A DNA stretch of 64,000 nt from Anaerolineae bacterium (GCA_022843385.1 JALHNT010000001.1:1-64000); one strand, 5' to 3'; shown: positions 34,231 to 43,091, numbered from the stretch's first letter. Made by a program: numbers and translations. Notes: a model not told the origin generated them from the sequence alone.

Positions 34231-34273
34231 ACACAGGCGGCCTTTCCTAAACAGTCAGGCCGTCTGTGTTTAT
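34231..34273 (+). terminator. Intrinsic terminator after the aldolase gene
   Basis: ACACAGGCGGCCT (34231-34243) pairs with AGGCCGTCTGTGT (34257-34269) over 13 positions with one G-U wobble and a 13-base loop, followed by TTTAT. It lies 22 bases after the aldolase stop codon. Confidence 0.75.
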
Positions 34274-34335
34274 GGCAACTGACGTCAACCGCGCTATCAT
34301 CAGCATCTGTGCCGCTGCCATCAACGGGATGAATC

Positions 34336-34623
34336 ATGTTTCCAATTTCGGGTAATGCGCTGGGTCTCGCCATGTTCGTCGCCGCTGGCCTGATCGCCGG
34401 CGCGGGATTGGCGCTTGGCTTGAATCAGACGATCATCATGTTCGCGGTGGGGTTGGGGTTGATCGTGATGGATGGGATGGTTCGGCTGCGGCAGCGTCCG
34501 GCTGAACGTTGGTGGTGGCGGCAGGACAAGGGCGGCTATCTCTACATCGTACCGGCCTGGGTCGGCGGCATCATCATTATCCTGGTCAATATCATCAATA
34601 TCTTTGCACCGCTGGAAGGTTAA
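34336..34623 (+). CDS. Small membrane protein, three helices
   Basis: This 95 aa protein has three probable membrane segments: LGLAMFVAAGLIAGAGLALG (about residues 10-28), IIMFAVGLGLIVMDGMVRL (32-50) and YLYIVPAWVGGIIIILVNII (68-87). Between the second and third lies a basic, Trp-rich turn, RPAERWWWRQDKG. I recognise no family. The gene ends 5 bp before the next ATG, so it is probably cotranscribed with the acetyltransferase. Confidence 0.6.
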   Translation: MFPISGNALGLAMFVAAGLIAGAGLALGLNQTIIMFAVGLGLIVMDGMVRLRQRPAERWWWRQDKGGYLYIVPAWVGGIIIILVNIINIFAPLEG

Positions 34624-34628
34624 GCCAC

Positions 34629-35321
34629 ATGATCGACTCTCTGCCTGATCCACTGCCAGATGATGTGTTGGCGCGGCGGCAGCAGCTTCCGCTCAAGGTT
34701 GCGCCGGTCTCCCTGACTGGTGAGCGCTTTCACCTCCAGCCGCTCGTCGTCGAACGCGATGCCGAACCGTTTCACGCTGTCACTAACGGTCAGGCCATCA
34801 GCATCGGCGCTCTAAGGGTGGAGGCGTATGATGCTGATGAGTGGGTGTGGCGTTTTATGAGCGGCGGGCCATTTGCCTCGGTCGATGAGCTAGCGATCTA
34901 TCTGCAAAAGCTGGTGGATATGCCGAACGGACTGGCGCTGGCGGTGTTTGATCGGACTGTCGATCACATCGTCGGTGTGGCGACCTTCATGAGCAACGAA
35001 CCGGCGCATCTCAAGATCGAGCTGGGCAATATCTCGTACAGTCCACTGGTGCAAGGCAGGGGAGCGAACACTGAAGCGACCTATCTGATGCTGCGGCATG
35101 CTTTCGACTTGGGATACCGGCGCGTCGAATGGAAGTGCAATGCGCTCAACGAACGCTCACGGCGGGCGGCGCTACGGCTGGGCTTTACTTTCGAGGGGAT
35201 TCAGGACGCCCACTACATCATCAAGGGGCGCAATCGTGATACCGCCTGGTTCCGCATGCTCGATCACGAATGGCCGGCGGTGAAGGCTGCGCTGGAGGCG
35301 CGGTTGGAGCATCAGAGCTGA
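34629..35321 (+). CDS. RimJ/RimL-type GNAT acetyltransferase
   Basis: This 230 aa GNAT protein starts with the entry strand VSLTGERFHLQPLVVERDAE. The acetyl-CoA loop is SPLVQGRGANTEATYLMLRH (about residues 138-157), followed by EWKCNALNERSRRAALRLGF and the ending RDTAWFRMLDHEWP. This pattern is typical of the COG1670 branch near ribosomal-protein and small-amine acetyltransferases. The ATG at 34629 is chosen because the longer frame from 34509 overlaps the small membrane protein. The substrate is unknown. Confidence 0.85.
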   Translation: MIDSLPDPLPDDVLARRQQLPLKVAPVSLTGERFHLQPLVVERDAEPFHAVTNGQAISIGALRVEAYDADEWVWRFMSGGPFASVDELAIYLQKLVDMPNGLALAVFDRTVDHIVGVATFMSNEPAHLKIELGNISYSPLVQGRGANTEATYLMLRHAFDLGYRRVEWKCNALNERSRRAALRLGFTFEGIQDAHYIIKGRNRDTAWFRMLDHEWPAVKAALEARLEHQS

Positions 35322-35486
35322 TGCCTCGCTTGTGGGATGCTGCTAAAATAATCACAGGATTTACGCAGTTGAGTACGAGTCGAGCCTGATAAACAGGCAA
35401 GAACAGGCAAAAGTTAGGATTTACTTACCTTCTTTCCTGGCGCGTAAGTTTTGAATCGGTAGTGATGGTGTTTGGGAGGGTGACTG

Positions 35487-36047
35487 ATGGAAGCCGAGAA
35501 GTTATTGATGACGGCGGATGCTTTCGAGGACTATGCGGCGCTGCCAGAGAACCGGGATCGGCTGCTCGAACTGATTGATGGGGAGATCTAAGATAATATG
35601 CCGACGGAACAACACGGGATGATTGTGATTATGATCGCGCGCTGGTTATTGAATTTTATCGTCGAGCGCCAGATCAAGGGACGGGTGGTGGCCGAAGTGC
35701 GTTATCGCCGGCCTGAAGATCAGCGAAACGCCCTTATCCCGAATGTATCCTATCGCGCCGGCAGCCATCCCTTGGGCAAAAAAGGCAGCCTGAAGGACAT
35801 GCCGGATATGGCGGTTGAGGTCAAGTCACCCGATGACACCCTGAAAAAGATGCGCGCCAAAGCCCGGATTTATCTGGCGCAGGGCGTTCGCATGGTCTGG
35901 TTGGTTGAACCAGATAAACGCTTCGTCGAAGTTTATACGCCAGATGATGAGCAGGTGTATGTCGAAGGCGATATGCTCAGTGGCGGCGATGTCCTCCCCG
36001 GTTTCACCCTGCCGGTCAGCGCCATATTTGAAGACACTGCTAGCTGA
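35487..36047 (+). pseudogene. Uma2 family endonuclease gene with in-frame stop
   Basis: From the ATG at 35487, which has a GGGAGG ribosome site, the frame reads LMTADAFEDYAALPENRDRL and LELIDGEI, then TAA at 35589-35591. The same frame then continues DNMPTEQHGMIVIMIARWLL to 36047. Uma2 proteins normally carry LIDGEI followed by x-x-MPTxxH without a break, so one base change has split the gene. The PD-(D/E)xK-like core MPDMAVEVKSPDD and YLAQGVRMVWLVEP is intact. Translation could restart at the ATG at 35598 (149 aa), but without the N-terminal region. Sequencing error is an alternative explanation. Confidence 0.75.
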
Positions 36048-36081
36048 TCCGAAATTCAGCGTCTCCACCGAAAGGTAACGG

Positions 36082-37344
36082 ATGCGTGTAGCTGTCCTGG
36101 GATTTGGCTCGCGGGGTGATGTGCAGCCGTTGCTGGCAATCGCGCTGAGACTGCGCGAACGGGGTCACGAGGTGGTAATGACTGCCCCGCAGGATTTCAC
36201 TGATCCAATTGCGCGCCACGATCTTCCCTTTCACTCGATCCCGGTCAACATCAATCAGCTGTTGGAAGGTGAGATCGGGCAGGACATGATGCGCAAAGGC
36301 ACCAGTTTGCCGCGTATGATGGTGGCTATACCGCGACTGACGCGGGAACTTGGCGAAAAATTACGTAGTGCCAATGATCCCCTTGAATCCGCTACTGCCG
36401 AGGCCGATGTTATCCTCACTCATGGGCTGCTAACGCCCTTCGCCTACAGTGTTCATGAGTTGCGCGGTGTTCCCCTGTTCATGACGACGGCTGTACCGTT
36501 GTTGACAACCTCGGCATTCCCGGCACCGTTGTTCCCACAGTTTGGGAAACAGCCGAATCTCTACAACCGCCTCAGCTTCAGTGTGGCGCTGCCACTCCTC
36601 TTCGGAGTGATGATTGGGCCAGCCAACGACTGGCGCAAGCGTGTGGGACTAGCACCGCTGTCGCTGCGACAGTTTCTGCGCATCTACCAGCGACTGCCGA
36701 CCGTGCTGACCTACAGTTCCCATGTGATCCCGAAACCGGCTGACTGGGGAGTCAATATTCACATTACGGGTTACTCGCTGCTGCCCACCCCACAGGATTG
36801 GCAGCCCTCCGAGGCAATGCAAACATTTCTGTCTCAGGGGCCGCCGCCCATCTTCATCGGCTTCGGCAGCATGAAAGTGCCGCAGCCGCAGGAAACTGCC
36901 CGGATAATCATTGAGGCGCTGCATCAGAGTGAGCAGCGCGGAATCCTGCAGGCCGGATGGGGCGGACTGCGGCTGGACGATCTGTCCCATGACCATGTGT
37001 TACAGATTGGCGATGCTCCCCATGATTGGCTCTTCTCGCGCATGAGTGCGATTGTGCATCACGGTGGCGCCAGCACGACCGGCGCGGCGCTGCGGTCGGG
37101 CAACCCCTCGCTGATCGTTCCCTTCATTGGCGATCAACCCTTCTGGGGAAACCGTGTTGCAGCGCTGGGAGCGGGATTATCACCGATACCGTTTCGCCGC
37201 CTGACGGTAGAGCGCCTGGCGGCTGCCTTTCGTCAACTGACAACCGATGCGTCCCTGCGCCGTCATGCATATGAAGTGGGTCGCGCCTTGCAGGCTGAAG
37301 ATGGTGCCAGTGCAGCAGCGAATATCATCGCCACAGCGCACTGA
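36082..37344 (+). CDS. UDP-glycosyltransferase-like (GT1/GT28) enzyme
   Basis: This 420 aa GT-B enzyme has the N-terminal motif MRVAVLGFGSRGDVQPLLAI, which is characteristic of sterol and macrolide glycosyltransferases and the MGT family. The C-terminal donor-binding half has FIGFGSMKVPQPQETARIII (about 272-291), then HDWLFSRMSAIVHHGGASTT (about 314-333) and IVPFIGDQPFWGNRVAALGA. The acceptor is probably a lipid, sterol-like or antibiotic molecule. It stands 34 bp after the broken Uma2 gene and before MetY; functional linkage to either is unclear. Confidence 0.88.
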   Translation: MRVAVLGFGSRGDVQPLLAIALRLRERGHEVVMTAPQDFTDPIARHDLPFHSIPVNINQLLEGEIGQDMMRKGTSLPRMMVAIPRLTRELGEKLRSANDPLESATAEADVILTHGLLTPFAYSVHELRGVPLFMTTAVPLLTTSAFPAPLFPQFGKQPNLYNRLSFSVALPLLFGVMIGPANDWRKRVGLAPLSLRQFLRIYQRLPTVLTYSSHVIPKPADWGVNIHITGYSLLPTPQDWQPSEAMQTFLSQGPPPIFIGFGSMKVPQPQETARIIIEALHQSEQRGILQAGWGGLRLDDLSHDHVLQIGDAPHDWLFSRMSAIVHHGGASTTGAALRSGNPSLIVPFIGDQPFWGNRVAALGAGLSPIPFRRLTVERLAAAFRQLTTDASLRRHAYEVGRALQAEDGASAAANIIATAH

Positions 37345-37425
37345 TGGATAAGGTCTGGTCATTGGCTATAGCCAACAGTCATCGCTAGAATTAAACCTCA
37401 CTTGCAACGACCGATGGAGACCGCT

Positions 37426-38718
37426 ATGGCAGAACCAAAACGAAAGTTCGGCTTCGAGACGCGCATGCTGCACGCCGGGCATATCCCCGACCCGGTGACC
37501 GGGGCGCGCGCCGTGCCGATTTATCAGACGACGTCGTATGTGTTTGAAGATACCGACAAAGCCGCCCAGCTCTTTGAACTGAAGCAGTACGGCAACATCT
37601 ACACCCGCATCAACAACCCGACCAACGCCGTCTTTGAGGAACGCATCGCCTCGCTGGAGAACGCGACCGGTGCAGTGGCGACAGCCAGCGGCATGGCGGC
37701 GCAGTTCGCCACCATGATGACGCTGCTCGAACCGGGAGACGAGATTGTATCGTCGTCGCACCTCTACGGCGGGACGATGACACAGTTCACCCATACCTTC
37801 AAGAAGCTGGGGCTGAAGGCGCACTTCGTTGACCCGACCTACATCGATCACTGGGCCGCCGCCATTACCCCTAAGACGCGCGCCCTGTATGGCGAGACTA
37901 TCGGCAATCCCCAGGGCAGCGTGTTGGACATCGCAGCGGTGGCTGATCTGGCACACGCGCACAAGATTCCCTTAATTGTGGACAGCACCTTCGCCACGCC
38001 CTATCTCTGTCGCCCGATTGACTGGGGCGCGGACATCGTGGTGCATTCCGCCACCAAGTTCATCGGCGGACACGGCAGCTCGATTGCCGGGGTGGTGGTT
38101 GATGCCGGTAAATTTGATTTCAGCACCTTCCCCACCATTGCTGACCCGGACCCGGCTTATCACGATCTGCGCTTTTATGAGACTTTCGGCCATTACGGTT
38201 TCCTGATGAAAACCCGCGCCGTGACAGTGCGCGATACCGGTGCCGCCCTCTCGCCCTTCAACGCCTTCCTGCTGATCCAGGGATTAGAGACGCTCTCGGT
38301 GCGGATGGATCGGCATGTGCAGAATGCCCAGGCCATCGCCGAATTCCTCAAGCAGCATCCCAAAGTGGAGTGGGTGGCCTATGCCGGTCTGCCGGACAGC
38401 CCCTTCCATGCGTTGGCGCAGAAATACACGCCCAAAGGTCCTGGCGCGGTCTTCACCTTCGGCATTAAGGGCAGCAATCCGCGTCAGGCGGGTAAGGAAT
38501 TTATCGAGTCGCTGCATCTTTTTTCACATCTCGCCAATGTCGGTGATGCCCGCAGCCTGGTCATTCACCCGGCCTCGACCACCCATCAGCAGCTTTCTGA
38601 AGCTGAACTGACCGCTGCTGGTGTCGGCCCTGGCATGATACGCTTATCAATCGGATTGGAAACGACGGAGGATCTATTATGGGATCTGGATCAAGCCTTG
38701 CAGTCGACGTCAGCATGA
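37426..38718 (+). CDS. metY: O-acetylhomoserine sulfhydrylase (MetY-type)
   Basis: This 430 aa PLP enzyme of the Cys/Met metabolism family makes homocysteine from O-acetyl-L-homoserine and sulfide. FETRMLHAGHIPDPVTGARA is the N-terminal signature, and YGNIYTRINNPTNAVFEERI distinguishes OAH sulfhydrylases from MetB/MetC. SHLYGGTMTQF and DIVVHSATKFIGGHG (PLP lysine in SATKF, near residue 210) are the cofactor site. The ATG at 37426 has GGAG about 10 bases upstream. Its end overlaps the CoA-binding protein gene by 40 bp, a pairing found in several other bacteria. Confidence 0.93.
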   Translation: MAEPKRKFGFETRMLHAGHIPDPVTGARAVPIYQTTSYVFEDTDKAAQLFELKQYGNIYTRINNPTNAVFEERIASLENATGAVATASGMAAQFATMMTLLEPGDEIVSSSHLYGGTMTQFTHTFKKLGLKAHFVDPTYIDHWAAAITPKTRALYGETIGNPQGSVLDIAAVADLAHAHKIPLIVDSTFATPYLCRPIDWGADIVVHSATKFIGGHGSSIAGVVVDAGKFDFSTFPTIADPDPAYHDLRFYETFGHYGFLMKTRAVTVRDTGAALSPFNAFLLIQGLETLSVRMDRHVQNAQAIAEFLKQHPKVEWVAYAGLPDSPFHALAQKYTPKGPGAVFTFGIKGSNPRQAGKEFIESLHLFSHLANVGDARSLVIHPASTTHQQLSEAELTAAGVGPGMIRLSIGLETTEDLLWDLDQALQSTSA

Positions 38719-39218
38719 ACACGATCCTGCCGGAGGAACAACGCCTGAAGTATCAGGACCCCGGTATGATCCGCACCATTCTCAGCAGCAACAAGACCGT
38801 TGCCATCGTCGGTCTGTCGCCCAAGCCGGAACGCCCCAGCTACTTCGTCGGGACATATCTGAAGTACGAAGGCTACCGTGTCATTCCGGTCAATCCGCGC
38901 GCGTCGGAGATTCTGGGCGAGAAATCCTACCCGGATTTACTCAGCATCCCGGAGCCGGTGGATATGGTGAATGTGTTTCGCCAGCCGGAGGAGTGTGTCG
39001 AAATCGCCCGGCAGGCGGTGGAGATCGGCGCGAAAACGCTCTGGTTGCAACTGCGTGTGGTCAATCTGGAAGCGGCGCAGATTGCCGAGGACGCCGGTCT
39101 GATGGCGGTGATGGATCGCTGCGTCAAGATCGAGCATGGACGCTACAGCGGCTCGCTGCACTGGGTGGGGATGAACACCGAGATCATCAGCGCCCGTCGC
39201 GGCCAGCGCTACTTTTAG
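38679..39218 (+). CDS. CoA-binding domain protein (YccU-like)
   Basis: This 179 aa protein has a Rossmann-type CoA_binding_2 domain: KTVAIVGLSPKPERPSYFVG (about 39-58), GYRVIPVNPRASEILGEKSY, LLSIPEPVDMVNVFRQPEEC, and the late DRCVKIEHGR with the family's conserved Cys-Val-Lys-x-Glu-His. GGAGGAT stands 7 bases before the ATG at 38679, inside the end of metY, so translation is coupled. Its function is unknown; the link to metY hints at control or acyl-CoA sensing in methionine synthesis. Confidence 0.88.
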   Translation: MGSGSSLAVDVSMNTILPEEQRLKYQDPGMIRTILSSNKTVAIVGLSPKPERPSYFVGTYLKYEGYRVIPVNPRASEILGEKSYPDLLSIPEPVDMVNVFRQPEECVEIARQAVEIGAKTLWLQLRVVNLEAAQIAEDAGLMAVMDRCVKIEHGRYSGSLHWVGMNTEIISARRGQRYF

Positions 39219-39233
39219 AAGGGCGATGAGGTC

Positions 39234-39578
39234 ATGTCGAAGCCGCTTGATGGGGATCAGGCTGTAATCGATCAGGCACGAACGGCACCAACATTGGAAG
39301 GGCTGCGGTCGCGCCGCGACGAAATCATCGCGCTGGCGAAGAAATATGGTGCTTATAACATCCGCGTTTTCGGCAGTGTAGCGCGCGGTGACGCGACGCC
39401 TGAAAGTGATATTGACCTCCTGGTTGATTTCGAGGACTGGGCCAGTTTGTACGAATTGTCAGGCTTGTGGCAAGACTTGCGCGACCTGCTCGGTCGTCAG
39501 GTTGATGTGCTTTCTGACCATATGGAGATGAGAGCGCGCCTTCGGAAGCGCGTTCTGCGGGATGCTGTGCCACTATGA
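39234..39578 (+). CDS. mntA: MntA-type nucleotidyltransferase antitoxin
   Basis: This 114 aa minimal nucleotidyltransferase has the catalytic motif VFGSVARGDATPESDIDLLV (GSx10DxD) at about residues 46-65 and the following LRDLLGRQVDVL, typical of MntA. In HepT-MntA (type VII) systems MntA AMPylates the toxin on a tyrosine and silences it. The gene overlaps the toxin gene by 4 bp. The N-terminal ~30 residues are longer than in many homologues; an internal start is possible. Confidence 0.87.
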   Translation: MSKPLDGDQAVIDQARTAPTLEGLRSRRDEIIALAKKYGAYNIRVFGSVARGDATPESDIDLLVDFEDWASLYELSGLWQDLRDLLGRQVDVLSDHMEMRARLRKRVLRDAVPL

Positions 39579-39919
39579 GATCGGTGGCCGACTATTTGCT
39601 CGATATGCTCGATTACATCAATTATCTGGACTCTTTCGCCCTTCACAGCGAAACCGATCTCCAAGACATCAAGACTCAGTTGGCGGTTCGCAAAGCCTAT
39701 GAGGTATTGGGAGAGATTGCTAAACATCTGCCCGATGATCTGCTCCAGACGCATCCTGGCGTGAACTGGAAGGGTCTGAAGGGGATGCGGGATATTCTCA
39801 TTCATCGATACCATGATGTGGATTTGCATCTCCTGTGGGATGCAGTGGAACAACTCCCAGCCTTACGCGCTGCCGTCGAGGCACTGCTTGCCAGTCTGCC
39901 GTCACAAGACCAAACGTGA
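39575..39919 (+). CDS. hepT: HepT-type toxin (HEPN RNase)
   Basis: This 114 aa HEPN-fold protein has the motif RDILIHRYHDVD (about residues 72-83), which contains the catalytic R-x4-6-H and the tyrosine of RxxxxHxY that MntA modifies. Upstream helices LQDIKTQLAVRKAYEVLGEI and PGVNWKGLKGMRDI are typical of the family. It should cut RNA when not neutralised. It is the second gene of the mntA-hepT pair, overlapping by 4 bp. Confidence 0.9.
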   Translation: MRSVADYLLDMLDYINYLDSFALHSETDLQDIKTQLAVRKAYEVLGEIAKHLPDDLLQTHPGVNWKGLKGMRDILIHRYHDVDLHLLWDAVEQLPALRAAVEALLASLPSQDQT

Positions 39920-39990
39920 AGTTGTAGGCAGCTCAAACAGAAGACTATCGAGTGTCACTGATGCCTCATCTTGAGGCTGCGCTGCGTCAC

Positions 39991-40572
39991 CTACTGGCAA
40001 TACACCCAGCGCGGCGCTAATCCACGCCAGGGACGGCCATCGTCCCGCAGCGTCTCAGCGCTCATCATCACCAGCGTCACCGGCGATTCCAGCGCGAAGG
40101 GTGGCAGGGCCTCGACGATAATCCCGTTCGCCAGTCGCAGCCGAATCCGGTAGACTGCGCTGCGCTGACAATCCAGATCAACGCTGATTGGCCTGAATGC
40201 GGCCAATACATCGCCTAACCGCAGACTGGGGCATTCGGCCAATTGCACTGCAGTGATGATGCCACGCTTGAGGATCTGCGCCCAGATGGTACAGCCACCT
40301 GATGGATGCTGCGCCCGCAGCGCCGTGTACTCCTGATCGTTTTCCTCTTCGATGAACGCACGGACTTCATAGCCCTGCGCCACCAGGCGCTGGCGATAAT
40401 CACCTTCCGTCGTCAGCCCGGGGCGGATGCCATACCAGCATGGAGCAGTCTGGTCTGTGCAACCAACACGAAAACCATCCAGGACAGGATGTGACGGCTG
40501 GGTCTGACCCATTGAGCGCGCCAACAGCGTTCCACCCAGCGATAAGACCAGCAGGAGAAGAAGCCATTTCAT
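39991..40572 (-). CDS. Secreted or anchored protein of the CWYG family
   Basis: This 193 aa protein starts with a hydrophobic segment (MKWLLLLLVLSLGGTLLARS) and has no lipobox. The mature part has PVLDGFRVGCTDQTAPCWYG followed by IRPGLT, then LAECPSLRLGDVLAAFRPIS and RGLAPRWVYCQ at the end. The same pattern, Cys-x-Pro-Cys-Trp-Tyr-Gly, Leu-Gly-Asp and a C-terminal Trp with Cys, occurs in the protein at 43191-43784, so the two are paralogues. Four or more conserved cysteines suggest disulfides and an extracytoplasmic location. The function is unknown. The ATG at 40572 is chosen for the signal segment. Confidence 0.65.
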   Translation of the reverse strand: MKWLLLLLVLSLGGTLLARSMGQTQPSHPVLDGFRVGCTDQTAPCWYGIRPGLTTEGDYRQRLVAQGYEVRAFIEEENDQEYTALRAQHPSGGCTIWAQILKRGIITAVQLAECPSLRLGDVLAAFRPISVDLDCQRSAVYRIRLRLANGIIVEALPPFALESPVTLVMMSAETLRDDGRPWRGLAPRWVYCQ

Positions 40573-40723
40573 ACGCCAGAAACCTATCGAAAAGTGCCTG
40601 TTCGGGAGACAAAACCATAATTGTAGCGTTGGCATATGGACTACACGTTATCAAAGTCTTAACGGATGACCCGGTATTCTGACCTTATGCTTAGCGTAAC
40701 AGGGTCTTTGGAGGAATTGGAAT

Positions 40724-41134
40724 ATGACGATTGTAACAAAATGGGTCGACGAGACCCAGTCGATTATTTGTCATGCCTATCAAGTGGGTTGGACTTTGGC
40801 CGATTTCCACGCGGTTGTCGACCTGACCTATAGCATGACGATGAGTGTCGACCAGTGCGTCGATACCATCAGCGATTTCACCAACAGCAAGACTTCGCCG
40901 GGGCAGCTCATATCGGCCTCGCGCCATATCGAGCAGAAGCTGCCCCCGTATCCTCACATCAGTGTTGTTGTTAATCCGCCGACTTTTGTCCAGGTAATCG
41001 TCGATGTCATGACCAGATTAGGGCGAACCGCCGACAAGAACCCTGTCACCGTGCGCTTTGCCCGTTCGCTGGACGAAGCCTATACCATCATCCAGGATTA
41101 TCGGGCGAAGGTGGTACGTCAGGTGCGCAGTTAG
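40724..41134 (+). CDS. Unknown protein, tandem paralogue 1 of 3 (STAS-like?)
   Basis: This 136 aa cytoplasmic protein opens MTIVTKWVDETQSIICHAYQ and has the block VDTISDFTNSKTSPGQLISA (about residues 46-65) and the end VRFARSLDEAYTIIQDYRAK. The alternating strand-helix pattern and the FARSLDEA ending resemble SpoIIAA/STAS-like small proteins, which is tentative. It is the most divergent of three tandem copies; GGAGG lies about 8 bases before the ATG. Each copy has its own ribosome site and 55-85 bp spacers. Confidence 0.65.
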   Translation: MTIVTKWVDETQSIICHAYQVGWTLADFHAVVDLTYSMTMSVDQCVDTISDFTNSKTSPGQLISASRHIEQKLPPYPHISVVVNPPTFVQVIVDVMTRLGRTADKNPVTVRFARSLDEAYTIIQDYRAKVVRQVRS

Positions 41135-41189
41135 GATAGGCTGTGCAGGTGATAGTCGGATGGCAGGTGGATTGGAACAGGAGTACATG

Positions 41190-41591
41190 ATGGCAATACA
41201 GATAGAATGGGATGATGAGGCGAAAACGATCATTCGGCACACTTATGAACCTGGTTGGACGCTGACCGAGTACCACGAGTTGTTGGATCACAACTCGCAG
41301 ATGACGATGAGTGTCACGCACTGCGTCGATATCATCAGCGACTTCAGCAACAGCAAAACCTCACCTGCTCAACTGGTCTCGGTTTCCCGACATGTTGAAC
41401 AGAAGCTACCGACTTATCCCCAGATCAGCGTGGCGGTGAATGCGCCAACCCTCATCAAAGTCATCGTGGAGGCTGTTCTCCGCATATCCAGCGCGCGTGG
41501 GCAACTGACGGTGCGTTTCGCCCGTTCGCTGGACGAAGCGCGGATGATCATCAGGGATTATCGGGCGACAGTGCGACGGGCTCAGGTGTAG
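41190..41591 (+). CDS. Unknown protein, tandem paralogue 2 of 3
   Basis: This 133 aa protein opens MAIQIEWDDEAKTIIRHTYE and shares WTLTEYHELLD, VDIISDFSNSKTSPAQLVSV, SRHVEQKLPTYPQISVAVNA and VRFARSLDEARMIIRDYRAT with its two neighbours. I use the second of two adjacent ATGs (41190), because AGGAG lies at better spacing from it. The much longer frame beginning at 41058 overlaps copy 1 and is a shadow. The conserved surface seems to be the SDF-SKTSP stretch in the middle. Confidence 0.65.
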   Translation: MAIQIEWDDEAKTIIRHTYEPGWTLTEYHELLDHNSQMTMSVTHCVDIISDFSNSKTSPAQLVSVSRHVEQKLPTYPQISVAVNAPTLIKVIVEAVLRISSARGQLTVRFARSLDEARMIIRDYRATVRRAQV

Positions 41592-41675
41592 GCCTGCCAA
41601 TCACATAATCTTAAGTTAACTTTTACAGGTTTGGGCTTAAGATGAACCACGGTCGATGGAGTAGAGGAGTAATGT

Positions 41676-42086
41676 ATGACGATACGTGTTGAATGGGATG
41701 ATGAGGCCAGTACAATCATCCGGCACTGCTATGAAAAGGGATGGACTTTAGACGATTATCATCGGGTTGTGGATTTAACCTCTGAAATGTCACGGAGCGT
41801 GAGACAGTGTGTGGATGTCATCAGCGATTTCACGGATAGTAAAACGTCACCAGTACAGTTGATGTCAGCCTCACGCCATATTGAACAGAAGTTACCCCCT
41901 TATCCAAGCATCAGCGTAGCAATCAACCCACCAGCGTTTGTCAAAGTGATTGTAGAAGTCATGATGAATCTGGCTCATAGCCGAGGCAACAACTCAGTCA
42001 CCGTGCGCTTCGCCCGGTCGCTGGACGAAGCGCGGACGATCATCAGGGATTATCGGGCGACTGTAGTGCGCCAGTCGCCCATCTGA
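41676..42086 (+). CDS. Unknown protein, tandem paralogue 3 of 3
   Basis: This 136 aa protein opens MTIRVEWDDEASTIIRHCYE and carries the same blocks: WTLDDYHRVVDL, VDVISDFTDSKTSPVQLMSA, KLPPYPSISVAINPPAFVKV and VRFARSLDEARTIIRDYRAT. GAGGAG precedes the ATG. Its first half is visibly richer in A and T than the other copies, while its last ~80 bases are nearly identical to copy 2, suggesting partial gene conversion at the 3' end. It ends 6 bp from the convergent propeller lipoprotein gene. Confidence 0.65.
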   Translation: MTIRVEWDDEASTIIRHCYEKGWTLDDYHRVVDLTSEMSRSVRQCVDVISDFTDSKTSPVQLMSASRHIEQKLPPYPSISVAINPPAFVKVIVEVMMNLAHSRGNNSVTVRFARSLDEARTIIRDYRATVVRQSPI

Positions 42087-42092
42087 GTGAGA

Positions 42093-43091
42093 TTATTGCG
42101 CCACGGCCTCGCCGCTGGTCATGTTCCAGTAGCTCTTGTTGTTGCCAGTGGTGATTGTTTCGATCACGCCGTTATCCATGAAGTGAATATCGAGGATGCG
42201 GTTGGCCGGGCCATCGAAGTTGTAGCTGTGCTGAGTGCGCGTTGACACATCCCCCGGTGGATTCTGCAAATCCCAGACGTTGACGCGCCAGCCGCCAATC
42301 GCCAGCCAGCGGTTACCCGGGCTGATCGCCAGGATGCTCTCGCGGTCATAGATGTAATAATCGACATTGATGTCTACCCGCGCACCACTGTCGCGGTTGA
42401 TGACGTTCACCAGCCGGTTATCCGAGTGGAAGGCCAGCCAGGAACGATCCGGCGAGAATACCATACCAGGGCGTCGCCCCAGATTCAGATCGCCGAACGA
42501 GGTCACCTTCGCCCCAGTCGCCAGATCGAAGATCGCCACTTCAGAATCGGCCAACCCGATGATCTGATTGCGGTCAAAGTCCCAGTAGAGCAGGTCGAAG
42601 ACATAATCGGTCATGCGGCTAGCCTGTCCATTGCCCAGGTTGAGCAGGAAGGTCTGCCCATCGGCCTCGACATAGGCGAAGCGGCTGCCCTGGTCGAACA
42701 CCACTGACGGGTCGCGGCGGCTGTACCCGCGCATCCTGGGGAAGCTGGCGATTTGGCGACCGTTGACGACATCATAAAACACGCCCGCACCATCCTGATG
42801 GGTCACGAGGTACTGACAACTCGGCGACCATTCCAGCACCGTTGTGTTGGCGGCGTCAATATCGGTTGCCAGCACAAACACGGTGTCGCCCGTATTCCAA
42901 TCGACCAGCGTCAGACGGCGGTTGTTGTTATCGAAGCGGGCAAAATGACCGCGTTCGAAATACTGCCCGTTGAGATACTCGCAGTTGTTGGGGATGCCAT
43001 CGTTGTTGGGGTAAACCGCCGCGCCGTCGCCACATGCCATCGCCAGCGCCGCGCCAATCATCAGACCGATTGATGTCAGTAACCGTTTCAT
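42093..43091 (-). CDS. WD40-like beta-propeller lipoprotein
   Basis: This 332 aa protein has a lipoprotein signal, LTSIGLMIGAALAMACGDGA (cysteine at about residue 20). It then has repeated four-stranded blades such as RRLTLVDWNTGDTVFVLATD, NRLVNVINRDSGARVDINVD and NRWLAIGGWRVNVWDLQNPP. It should be a surface-anchored seven-blade or smaller propeller, probably a binding or scaffolding protein. The ATG at 43091 has GGAGGAG 8 bases upstream. It lies downstream of the CWYG gene and the kinase on the same strand, separated by a 99 bp gap. Confidence 0.75.
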   Translation of the reverse strand: MKRLLTSIGLMIGAALAMACGDGAAVYPNNDGIPNNCEYLNGQYFERGHFARFDNNNRRLTLVDWNTGDTVFVLATDIDAANTTVLEWSPSCQYLVTHQDGAGVFYDVVNGRQIASFPRMRGYSRRDPSVVFDQGSRFAYVEADGQTFLLNLGNGQASRMTDYVFDLLYWDFDRNQIIGLADSEVAIFDLATGAKVTSFGDLNLGRRPGMVFSPDRSWLAFHSDNRLVNVINRDSGARVDINVDYYIYDRESILAISPGNRWLAIGGWRVNVWDLQNPPGDVSTRTQHSYNFDGPANRILDIHFMDNGVIETITTGNNKSYWNMTSGEAVAQ

